A stretch of DNA of 64,000 nucleotides from Carettochelys insculpta (Eukaryota; Chordata; Testudines; Carettochelyidae). Positions within the stretch are counted from its first letter, which is position 1; the number at the start of each line of letters is the position of its first letter. The stretch spans positions 28,728,501 to 28,792,500 of the forward strand of contig NC_134146.1 in assembly GCF_033958435.1 (NCBI RefSeq), read 5' to 3'. Shown here piece by piece: positions 11,531 to 21,475 of this stretch. Position numbers and translations under genes: made by a program. The notes below the pieces were generated by a model that was given only the letters and a program-made list of their open reading frames with translations, did not search any database and was not told where the DNA came from.

Positions 11531-12490
11531 GGGCTAGGATACTTTAGTATTCCAAAGTAGCTACTCCACATCTTTGAAATGTGCCTGTTATTCTGAAATA
11601 TTTTTTGAATTAGTGGGTGCGCTATTTTGGCATCCTTGTACTCTTTGTTGCAAGAGTAAGGGGTGCTTCAAAACAGTGCATAGGCTGCTTCAAAATAAAC
11701 TTGAACTAAGATATGCAATTTATGTAGCACAAATTGCCTATCTTGGCTGCGTCTACACGTGCACGCTACTTCGAAGTAGCGGCAGTAACTTCGAAATAGC
11801 GCCCGTCACGTCTACACGTGTTGGGCGCTATTTCGAAGTTGAAATCGACGTTAGGCGGCGAGACGTCGAAGTCGCTAACCCCATGAGCGGATGGGAATAG
11901 CGCCCTACTTCGACGTTCAACATCGAAGTAGGGACGTGTAGACGATCCGCGTCCCGCAACATCGAAATAGCGGGGTCCTCCATGGCGGCCATCAGCTGGG
12001 GGGTTGAGAGATACTCTCTCTCCAGCCCTTGCGGGGCTCTGTGGTCACCGTGGGCAGCAGCCCTTAGCCCAGGGCTTCTGGCTGCTGCTGCTGCAGCTGG
12101 GGGTCCGTGCTGCATATACAGGGTCTGCAACTAGTTGTTGGCTCTGTGTATCTTGCACTGTTTAATGAAAGTGTGTCTGGGAGGGGCCCTTTAAGGGAGC
12201 GACTTGCTGTTGAGTCCGCCCCGTGACCCTGTCTGCAGCTGTGCCTGGCTCCCTTATTTCGATGTGTGCTACTTTGGCGTGTAGACGTTCCCTCGCTGTG
12301 CCTATTTCGATGTTGGGCTGAGCAACGTCGAAGTTGAACATCGACGTTGCCAGCCCTGGAGGACGTGTAGACGTTATTCATCGAAATAGCCTATTTCGAT
12401 GTCGCAACATCGAAATAAGCTATTTCGAAGTTGGGTGCACGTGTAGACGTAGCCCTTATTGTGAGTTTAGGGTGCCAAGTAGACATAGCC
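11531..12490. mobile_element. older TTCGAA-type DNA transposon, split by a younger one
   Basis: Left part 11531-11744 and right part 12455-12490 belong together: removing the intervening element rejoins GCCTATCTT with ATTGTGAGTTTAG. The right end read in reverse is GGGCTATGTCTACTTGGCAC and the left end GGGCTAGGATACTTTAGT is a decayed match. CTTTGAAAT and TTCTGAAATA look like CpG-decayed TTTCGAAAT words. The 108-codon frame crossing it is chance. Confidence 0.6.
11745..12454. mobile_element. young CpG-rich MITE nested in a relative
   Basis: A 710-base element with near-perfect terminal inverted repeats: GGCTGCGTCTACACGTGCAC against GGCTACGTCTACACGTGCAC. It is flanked by CTT on both sides (11742-11744, 12455-12457). 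It retains many CpG sites and TTCGAAGT/TTTCGATGT words, unlike every other repeat here, so it looks recent. The core CGTCTACACG occurs six times in either orientation, at both ends and near 11807, 11933, 12277 and 12362. The middle is GC-rich and has no transposase; the opposing frames in it are not credible genes. Confidence 0.8.
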
Positions 12491-12617
12491 CAGCAGACCT
12501 GTGCTAAAGCCAGAATACAAGAGATTACAATTCTGTACTATAGGACTGTGGTCTGACTCCCATAGTGGTGTGAATCTAAGCAACAGTCCAAGAATGGTAA
12601 CAAGACGTTTTAGTGCT

Positions 12618-12746
12618 TAGGGTGAGCAACCAAATTAGCATCTTCTACCATTTTAAAACCATGTTTCTGCCCTATTTTTTCATTGGTCTGGCTTTTTTTG
12701 TACTTTGGGTGACTGTCCCACTTTCCCTGCTCTGGTTACGGCCCTG
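12618..12746. mobile_element. candidate hAT fragment
   Basis: Starts TAGGGTGAGCAACCAAATTAG and ends GGCCCTG, with AGTGCT present just outside both ends as a possible decayed 8-base duplication. The terminal match is poor, so this is a weak call. Confidence 0.35.
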
Positions 12747-13366
12747 AGTGCTCCTGATTCAGAGACAAGAGCTCAATTAAGTCATAACCCTGTTTACAAT
12801 TGTATTTGCTCATGAACAGACTTGCTGGAATATGAAAAAAACTCAAACGAGGGCCAGGCAAAAATAACACTACTACTTTTCGTTAAATGATGTGGGATTT
12901 ATTCATTCATTATCATTTCCCACATCTTGGTCTCATGGTTTTGCTTTCTGAAGAATGTACCTTGCAAGAATAGATACTAATACAAAAGGGAACACCAGAC
13001 TTGTGAGACACACAGGAAAATTTGTGTCTATAAAAAAGAAGAACGAACCCTTGTAAGCAGTGAGTGATCAGAATAACAGCTATTGGAAGAAATACATATA
13101 ATAAAGGAAAATCACAGGGTAGGATTTTTAAAGGCAGTTGCCTGGACCAAAAGGTTCCCCACTAGAGTCAATGGGAGTCCTTCCATTGACCTCTGCGGGA
13201 GCTGAGTTATAACAGTGCTGTGTATTTTATAGCCTCTGAAGTGTGAAAAAGATATACACACGAAACAGATTTTGTGGGGTATTTTTGTTTAGCTCACTCA
13301 GAATTCTTCCATTTCTGAGGCATTTACAAAGCAGTGCCCTCTCTACAAATTGCATTTTGCCTAGCC
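12747..13366. other. mostly unique noncoding DNA
   Basis: No gene. Around 13121-13205 there is a short stretch with the mirrored words TCAATGG and CCATTGA, reminiscent of old amniote MITE relics but too short to assign. Confidence 0.4.
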
Positions 13367-13880
13367 CAGGGGCTGGCACTCTTTTAAAGGAGAGAAGATA
13401 ATTTGGGTTTTGTTTTGTTTTTTTGTCTTTGAACAAATTATTTTGAAAGACACATCATACTCAAAGTTCAGGGCCCAGGCCGGGGATTGAGGTGTGGGAG
13501 AGGGTGAGGGATATGGGCTGTGAGAAGGAGAGAGCAGAGGGGGCACCAAGCTGGGGAAGGAGACCGGGATGCAGAAAGGGGTGTGGGGTCCAGGAGTGGG
13601 TTCTGACTTGGTGCCAGGGGTTAGGGTGCGGGAGGCAGTGCAAAGTGCAGGCTCTGGCCAGAAAGTATTTACCACGGGGGGCTCATGGCCTGCAGTACAG
13701 CTGGCTGCTGGCACATCTTGGAGCATTCTGGAGGGAAGAGGGGAGCAGTGGATCTCTGTACACTCCTCATACCCACAAATACCACCTAGACAGCGCTGGG
13801 GCAGGATCAGCGCATGGAGCCACCTGCTCCCACCAGAGGTGTGTAGAGACATGCCGGAAGCCAGACACTTCCAGTGAAGT
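13367..13880 (+). repeat. G-rich interspersed repeat behind a hAT-like end
   Basis: Opens CAGGGGCTGGCACTCTTTTA, similar to a common hAT terminus, then a T-rich tract. From about 13470 it is a strongly G-rich plus strand of GGTGTGGG/GGGATGCAG-type units. Overlapping frames of up to 163 codons on both strands come from this skew, not from a gene. It resembles the G-rich block at 30360-31060. The right boundary is approximate. Confidence 0.45.
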
Positions 13881-15338
13881 TCAAGTTCTATGTTTTTCTC
13901 TTCTTGAATCCATTATTTTGAGCCACAGGTTTCTATTGTAAGGGGAACATGTTTCTAGACAAAGGTGACACTCTCCTGGTAGCTCTTAGACACCATGATT
14001 ATTGTTAGTTGTTTTGGTCAAGATTGGGGAACACAACTTAATAATTATGTGAGCAATGGTGAATTCTCTGGGTGTATCTTCATCACGCTGCAAACTCCAT
14101 TGTGCATGTGCAGCTCCTTTGCCTTCACTGTTGTCCTTTACTCCCATGCTGGACTGGAATTCCAAAAGGTAGTGGAGAGAGAGCTCAGGACAGTGCAGCG
14201 AAATCTGGATGGGCTTGTAGTCTAGGGTGAGCAGTAAGCCACCTGTGGGCTGGACAAGGTTCACCAGGGCAAGCCCGTGGTAGTCCGCCAGACACTTTAT
14301 TTACCTGCATGTTCACAGGTATGTCTGCTTGCAGCTCCTGTTGGCTATCAATCACCATTCCCAGCTAACGTGAGCGTGAAAAGTGGACCAGAACACCACT
14401 TCCCACACCTCCTGGTGGCTGGGAGTAGCAATCTGCAGCCAATGGAAGCTTTAAGTGGTCCTATCTGTGGAAGCACAGATTCATAAAGCATCCAGAAGCC
14501 CCCAGGAGCTAACCCAAGTGAACCGTGTCCAGCCTCTGGTCTGCTTTTCCCCTACAATGGCTTGGCTCCTAGCCAGGAGAAATAATGTGTTGGGGAGAGG
14601 TTGCCTTGCAATAAAGTCACCTAGCAGGGTCTTGCAGCTACCAGTTGAGGCAAAGATGGCTGGAGGTTACAAAAGAGAGCATCTCTCATTAGCCATTTTG
14701 AAAGAGAGAAGGGATGTGGGAAGAACAAAACCAAACCCCCTGAGATTCTATATTCAGGATGAAAAACCACATGCAGCACAGCAAATGGTAGAGGAAGGAT
14801 ATTAGATTCTTCCTAGGAGTCTGAACTATGCTCAAAGAATTCTCCCAAGTGGTGAGGGGCAATATGGCAGAGAAAATTTGTATAACCGTGCTTGTTATTT
14901 TCTATAGATCTGAGTATTTCCTGTGAAACATAAGAACAAGAATGTCTTATAATCATGTGCAAAGCCTGTATCTGTTGACTTTCACCGTCACATCTGTCTG
15001 AGGAGGCATTCTGTAAATCAGGAGGCTCCCTTCTTCAGTGGGAACCATGAGAGAGCTGCATGGTTTCTCTCCATGGAGCCCCCACTGTCGGACTCTAGAT
15101 CAGGACCACTTGCCTAAACATCCAAAGGCAGAACAGAGCCTCAGCTACGCAACTCTAGCAAGCTAAAGCCATGTGTCATTGAGCATTGGGATCCAGTCAC
15201 AACCATCTGGGGAACATCCAATGGGGGGAGTGCAACCAATCTGTGACTATTTCTTCAGTGGATGCAAAGCCAATAATGAACTTTTGAGGTGTAAAGGGAC
15301 TTCAAAGTTGCCCAGGTCCTTTGAATCACTGGCAGGTT
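13881..15338. other. unique noncoding DNA
   Basis: No recognised gene or transposon. The longest frame (116 codons from 14455) has no recognisable motif and no plausible splice or family context. Confidence 0.5.
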
Positions 15339-15506
15339 AGCTGCAGCTACACGCCAGCTGGCACTTTGAAGTTTAACACTTTGAAGTTGCCACAGGGGAG
15401 AATTAGCTTAATGAAGTGCATATGCTGCACAGCACTTCATTAATAATCTCCTGACACCCTACTTACCATGCTCCCTTTGAAGTAGCGAGCTAGTGTAGAC
15501 ACAGCC
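15339..15506. mobile_element. decayed short MITE of the CTACAC-end type
   Basis: The left end AGCTGCAGCTACACGCCAGC is matched by GGCTGTGTCTACACTAGCTC read from the right end. CTTTGAAGT words suggest decayed CTTCGAAGT. The core holds a perfect 12-base inverted repeat, TTAATGAAGTGC at 15408-15419 and GCACTTCATTAA at 15432-15443. No convincing target duplication. Confidence 0.55.
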
Positions 15507-16394
15507 ATTGTTAGTCCTGACTTTGTCACTAATGTAGCTGGGGTGGGTGGGAGAATTAGACTCCTCCAGTTTTGAATTTCTTTGACATTTTGCATGTGAA
15601 CTGAGAATTGTTGCACTTTATTTGGCAAGACGGCTTACCTGAGAACTACAGCATCTGCTGGGGATCTGTTTGATTGTTAGTATTATTATTATTGTCTTTC
15701 AATTTGTGATCTGATTGTGCTGCACTTAGATGATAGATGCCTTAAAAATGTATTAAACAAATCACATTTTGGAATTATGAAAAGCAACTAAAGATAGCAA
15801 TGTTCTGACCTTTATGTTATAACAGTGATGTAGGCACAGCCACTGGGATTTACTTGGCAAAGTGTTCTTACTTTGTATCTTAAATTATTTCTTTTCTATT
15901 GTGCAGCCTGAGCACTAGTTAAGCTCCTGGTCATCATTTTGGAATTGTCCCCTGCATCACCTTTGAAAATCCAGGTCAATCTGTTCAGTGCCTGTGGCAC
16001 TAATATTATCTCCTCTTCTAATTTCATTTCAAAAAAGGGAGAGGTTGTGATAAAATAGCTCCTAAAACTCAGTGCTCGGACACCACCCCCACAACCTGAC
16101 TCCCCGCCACACACGCAGAAGTACAATGATATCATTGACCAGGAGGAGGGAGATAGAAGCTGTGTGGAGATATGCAGAAGTGTGTGATTATTGGCCTGCA
16201 GAATATCTCTGAATGAAAACTGAGAGCCTTTCACTAGGTCAGTTTTTAGTTCACAACAAAATGTCTCAGCTGGATCAGACAGTTAGACTCTTACCTGAGA
16301 GGATTATCTGTCAACTTCACTGTCAGTTTGCCCTCTTGTCACTGTCACTCTCTGATAGGTTGACTCAACCAAATTTTTGACGATTCTATAGCTG
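15507..16394. other. unique noncoding DNA
   Basis: Nothing recognised apart from a short ATT run near 15680. Confidence 0.5.
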
Positions 16395-16620
16395 AAATCA
16401 GGCCCACAGACTGGTGGGGGGCAGTTACCCAGGGCCCAGTGTCTCAAAAGAGCCCAGGGCTCCTGGCCACTTCCACTAGCACTATTACTAGTGCTATTGG
16501 GCAGTGCTGAGGGGCTGGGGGGTGTGGCACATTCCAGATGGTGCTGAGGGCTGGTGGTGGGCCGTGCTGGAGGCTGCCTAGAGCCTCCAAAAGTCTGTCA
16601 CCCCCTCATCTGAAATTTAG
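16395..16620. repeat. GC-rich 'GGGCCCAG' repeat fragment
   Basis: A GC-rich island in AT-rich DNA containing CAGTTACCCAGGGCCCAG, GCTGAGGGGCTGGGGGG and similar words. Related-looking blocks occur at 35790-35945, 36870-37130, 50110-50420 and 51320-51610. I believe they are pieces of one interspersed family but cannot name it. Confidence 0.35.
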
Positions 16621-17451
16621 GAAAAGAGAACAGTTCACCTGAGATGCTGAGCTGAAACACAAAATTAGTACAGCCCTGAATAGTTCTGGACTAGCTTCAG
16701 ATTTAATTAAATTCTGTAGCTGGTGATAGAGAGCAAAGCTTTGCTACATCTTTTTTTGCATTAATAAACTTCCTCTCATTGTTTTTTGTTTTTTAGTGCC
16801 TTGATATATGACGCGTGAACGTATTTCATAAGTAATGATTACCTCTTTGGGGTTTTACTGTCACTTGTACAATCCTGAGATTATGCTGGTTAATACAATT
16901 CCTCTTATTTATTGTTGAGGAAGAGGAGGAGAATATGGCTGATCTGAGTGTTGGCCTTGGCTGTTTTTTTTAAAGAGTATTGGAACTTACAAGTTCTCAT
17001 TTTGGATCAAACCTATGTAGGCAATAACCAGTTGGTAAAAGAAGTTATTTTCTAACCCCCCACTATTGGAGCTTGGTTTATGACCCTAAGCAAGAAGCTT
17101 TAAATGCCTTATCTTAATGCAGCTTCTCTATTTCTAGAGACACCCTTCTACCCACTTAACTTTGCACGTGTTGCTTAGCTTAACACCATCCACCAGCATC
17201 TTTCCCAGCCACCTCCATGGCTGCAGCAGAGTACTTCTGACCATGTTGTTCTATTCTAATATACAGATTTTCTCTTTATTATGATTAACATTGTATCCTT
17301 TTTTGAACTGCTAAGATTTTGACCTCAGTGAATTCTAGTAACAATGAGTTCCATGAACATACCATGTTACAGGAGAAAAGAGGGCAAATACACATTTTTA
17401 AAATAACTACTGCCCTTAAAGGTAGATGTGGAAAATTCTCTTAAAATCTGT
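16621..17451. other. unique noncoding DNA
   Basis: AT-rich sequence with no gene or repeat that I recognise. Confidence 0.5.
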
Positions 17452-17805
17452 GGCTGTCTCTATCTTACATTCTTCTTTTGAAAGAGACATGCAAATGAGG
17501 AAAATTGAAAATGAAATGTGGTGCATATTTACATATCTGGTGCCTCATTTGCATATTCTTTCAAAATAAGAAAAGCAGTGTAGATGCAGCTCTTTCAAAA
17601 GTACACCCCACCTTCAAACAAACCCTTCTTCCCATAAAAAAGGGAAGAAGTGTTCTTTCAAAAGAGCCACATCTACACTGCTTTTCTTCTTTCAAAAGCA
17701 TATGCAAATGAGGTTCCAGATATGTAAATCTGCACCTTATTTGCATTTTTTATTTCCCTCATTGTATGCCTCTTTCTAAAAAGGAATGCAAGCGTAGACA
17801 CAGCC
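17452..17805. mobile_element. octamer-rich MITE, copy 1
   Basis: Ends GGCTGTCTCTATCTTACATT and, reversed, GGCTGTGTCTACGCTTGCAT. Both arms carry CTCATTTGCATATTC-type and ATGCAAATGAGG-type words, giving four exact ATGCAAAT octamers. Inside sits a second inverted pair around 17580-17690 built on GTGTAGATG and CATCTACAC, so the element looks like two palindromes one inside the other. No open frame of note; the opposing frames at 17505-17746 only reflect the palindrome. Confidence 0.75.
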
Positions 17806-20075
17806 TGCGTGTTTTCCCACCTAAGTGTGGAGCAGTGAATAATAGAGTTTTGCAGCTTCTGAGAGGACACTGTGTTTTACAGTTTTGTATCAAAAAGAAT
17901 GGACCACCATCTCAAAAGATAATGTTTTTAATATTTGCTCAAACCATGGCCTAAATTAATTCCATAGCAATTTTTGCCCTTTTGGTGTTCTGCCAACAAA
18001 GAGAGTTTTTAAAGTTATGGTTATAGTTAGAGGCAGTAGTAAGAGAAACTGGCAAAAGCCTGAGTGTGACCTAGTGACCCCTTGGTGCCAACCAGCAGAA
18101 GACACAAGAGGCACACAGTGTTTCATAGATACTCCAGGGGTTAGATATATGAATAACAGTTCACTTTAGGGTGGCATATGAGATCTCTACCAACAGCCCA
18201 GAGGTTATCATAATCACTATGATGTGTGTGTACATGTTCTACATCTATATTAAAAATTGTGTTCTTAAAGTCACCAGGAAGAGACATGCCTTAGCAATGT
18301 TCCTTTCAAACAGCAGGTAGCAGATGCGTATCTCGCTGTCTATTTTTTTGTGTATTGTATGCTTCATGCTGTATTCTGTATGGATACTGACCAAGGAGAT
18401 GGAATGGAAGATTGCAAATCTACAGGAAAGGAAATTTACAAGATGAAACAAACAACAGTGGCTGTCCTGTTTATGATAAAGGCAAGAGATTGTTCTGGCA
18501 TATCCTGGAATTCAAGAAGGCACACAGAATCCTTTGCCAAGAGGCATAAAGCCGCCAGAGCATTCCAGTGAATGTGGTCCATGTAGTTATTCTCCTCAAG
18601 AAAGATCATAACACTCTTCAAATGTTTCAAAGCTTCTTCTGTTCAGTTGAATATAGTGGATTTCCAGAGGAAAGCACTATACAGATTGCAAAATATATTT
18701 GTGATAGTATCTTTAATTATTAAATGACTGTCACAGTCACTGCACATCTGCTTAATTTAAACTACGTAAAAGCAACACAAGCTCTACATGTTTTAAAAGA
18801 CACAAATGTGTGCAGCGAATGTCTCCAATACATCTTAATACATGTTAATGTACTGAATTATGCTTAGAAAATGCACAGGGCTCAGACATACACAGGTAGG
18901 TGATACAGGGGTGCAGTACCCCAAAGGTAACTTGTAGAAATATGAGGGGCTTACCAACAAAAAGGGGAATGCACCTAATGACACAACTTCTCAGGTGTTG
19001 CTTGGTAATATCCCCTGCACCTTGTTAGTTGTGCCTTGTCTCTGGGAGACATGGAGAACTGTGCTCAGAGAATTGTGCAGAGCTGCTACTTTGTGATATC
19101 TGATTCTGCATACTTGGCCTCCCACTTTGGGTGCCCAGTGAGCAGCTGGGCACAGGATGGCGTTTAATTATTAAATCCAAGTGTCTTCACATTTAGCTAA
19201 TAAAAAGCAGTGATAGGAATAGACTTTTTTTAAACCTTCCATTAAGAAAATCACAGAGCATGTTAGCACTCCTGAGTCACTGAAGAGCATCCCAAAATGT
19301 TCTGTCTGAGGTGTAAATATTCCTAACCTTGGGGTCAGCCTTATCCCTGAATTGCAGGAGTCACATTTTATAAAAAGAGCAATTTATACTTCATTCTAAT
19401 TCAGTCTGTGGCTTCTCCATTGACACAGCCAACAAGAGTGCCTATCAATGTCAGTTACATCACTGGATTTTGTGATAGACATCTGTCCACAAGGAATGGC
19501 AAGTACTTGGATCTAAGGAATGTAGTTAACATAGGGCTCTGAACAGCTGCAGAGTGCCAGGTTGTCCCTCTGACAAGAACCACAGTTTTAGCAGTGACCA
19601 TGTGATCCAGGGTTCTTTATTTAGGCTTTTATCTATTTACTTACTTACTATTTCAATTTCCTGAAAGTTAAGAGTCATTTGAGTCACTGGACCAAAGATA
19701 GCTACATATATAAACAAGCAACTCCTCCAAGATCACATTTGAATTTGTCATCAAAGTGTGTGGGTGTGTTAGCTGCATAAGCTAGGTTTTCCATTACTTT
19801 TTGAAGGACTGAATGACTCTGACATTTTCCCTTCTGCTTTGTTGTAACTGTCAATTAACTGTTTGCAGGGTGTTCCTCGTGGCTGTGTTGAATCATGTTG
19901 CTTCTCCGTAGACCACTCAGCTGATGGCTTGAACAGTTTCTAAAATGATTGTTTACTTAGTATCCACGGGCCCTTGATGCAATAGCCCCTAAATGTCCTC
20001 ATGTTTGAGTTCACTCTTAAAATACTTGCATTTTACCTTTATCACAATATCTGTGGAATTTTGCATAGTGAAACT
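17806..20075. other. unique noncoding DNA
   Basis: No recognised gene or transposon over 2.2 kb. Overlapping 60-73 codon frames near 18.3-18.6 kb lie on both strands and have no family signature. Confidence 0.5.
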
Positions 20076-20380
20076 TAGAATAATAGGACAGGAAAGGACA
20101 TCAAGAGGTCATCTAGTCCAGTCTCCTGATCTCATGGCAAGACTAAGTAATGTCTGGACCATCCCTGACCTGTGTTTGTCTAACCTGCTCCTATGATGGA
20201 GATTCCACAACCTCCATAAGCAATTCTTTCAGTACTCAGCTACTCTGACAGCTATGAACTTTTTCGTAATGTCCATTCTAAACCACCCTTGTTCAATCTA
20301 AGCCCATTGTGTCTTGCCCTATTCTCAGAAGTTAATAAGAACAACCTGCCTCTCTCTTCCTTGTGACCTTGCATGATTGT
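20076..20380 (-). mobile_element. CR1 LINE 3' end (antisense)
   Basis: Reads as the reverse complement of a CR1 tail: GGTCATCTAGTCCAGTCTCC, then ATGGCAAGACTAAGTAATGTC, GATGGAGATTCCACAACCTCC and TAAGCCCATTGTGTCTTGCCC in the expected order. It is 5'-truncated, as most CR1 copies are, and about 15-20% diverged from memory of the consensus. The conserved octamer-repeat 3' tip is reduced to AGAATAATAGGA. Confidence 0.85.
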
Positions 20381-20491
20381 GCATGATACACGTCTGTTCT
20401 TGATGCTCAGCTGGTAGCCATAGTAGAGTGCTATTTTTCTTGTGTGCATATATTTCTATCAGATTGCTATGATTAGTCATATGTTTCTCAC

Positions 20492-20850
20492 CTCAAGGCT
20501 GCAAAGTGGTCTAAATGCAGTGCTACATCCTGGGACCATTTGGAGAACTTCACTCAGAGTACATAAAACCAACCCCCTCTATAAGCTTAAGAAGTTAACT
20601 TTACCCTGTAAAGCTATAAATGGTTTAGGACCTGGCTACCTAAGAGATTATCTTTCTACCAATACAATGCATCCACTCAGCATGGAGCTTTCTTGTGGGA
20701 ATGGCAAGAAGCAGCTAGCAGAGCAGTCTCCAACAAGCACTGATGGAGTAACATGCTTCTCCTGGGTCATTTGGAGCCCAGATTTGTCACCATTCCATGC
20801 AGGCTGAAAAGACCATCTGTTCTCTCGGGTATTTAGGAGGTGTTTTGATC
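20492..20850 (+). pseudogene. L2-like non-LTR retrotransposon ORF2 tail, broken
   Basis: The frame contains TSRLQSGLNAV, then PLYKLKKLTL and CKAINGLGPGYLRDYLS. This order matches the region just after the reverse-transcriptase domain in L2-type LINEs (RLQ-x-QNAAAR, then the WLPV/FK region, then KALxGLxPxYLxDLL). The WLPV part between the first two blocks is deleted. After a stop near 20806, KDHLFSRVFRR resembles the usual C-terminal FKxxLKxxLF segment. It cannot make a functional protein. It lies next to, but is not part of, the CR1 piece at 20076. Confidence 0.5.
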
Positions 20851-21440
20851 TCATTCCAGAGGGTCACTAAGGGGTCAATACTGGAGTTTGTTGGGGGGTT
20901 TCTAATCTATTGATGATTACATTTATAACTGGTTGTGACCATGTGGCTGTGTCCAGCGTTGTGGATGACATCATCCATATCTAGGAAGTGCATAACCCAA
21001 TACACTACCTAAAGCTAAGGTCCCTTTTTACCATGAGCTCAGTTGTACTGATCAGCCAGGAAGTGAATAAAATATACCTGACGAACTTAAAATGCCTCTA
21101 AAAATTAGATTTTCTATCAATAAAAGTGTCACTTGCTAGGCTGAAGAATCGTGACATATTTAACGTTAAACCTATTAGTGGAGCAGAACAAAATTTTGGT
21201 ACCTGGAGTTTCAAGTCAGCATATTTTGTGGGGGAAACTCCATGTTTGTGCAAACAAGAAGGAAATATTAGAATATTACATGTCCTAGGCAATGTTAGAT
21301 GTAGTCCCAGAGGTTCTGGGTTTATTTTACATAGCATACATGTGCTCATCAGGGATTCATGATACATATAATTGGTTACACCAGTTTATAATTTGTCACA
21401 TGAATATCATCACCACATAATTTATGTGGATCTGTGAGCA

Positions 21441-21475
<35 letters not shown>

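Noticed and set aside
12064..12381. 105-codon frame in a GC-rich stretch
   Set aside because: Lies inside the 710-base MITE and extends over its TTCGAA repeats; no similarity to a transposase.
13361..13941. Overlapping frames of 163, 149 and 102 codons on both strands
   Set aside because: They arise from a G-rich strand with few stop codons; no domain, opposing strands equally open, and the block looks like an interspersed repeat.
17470..17800. Regularly spaced ATGCAAAT words as a possible CRISPR-like or tandem array
   Set aside because: The words are arranged as inverted arms of a MITE, not as equal direct repeats with spacers, and the DNA is clearly vertebrate.
20860..20990. Possible reverse-transcriptase motif (TKGSIL, VVDD) after the L2-like tail
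   Set aside because: The order would be reversed relative to a LINE (catalytic motif after the C-terminus) and the match is only a few residues.
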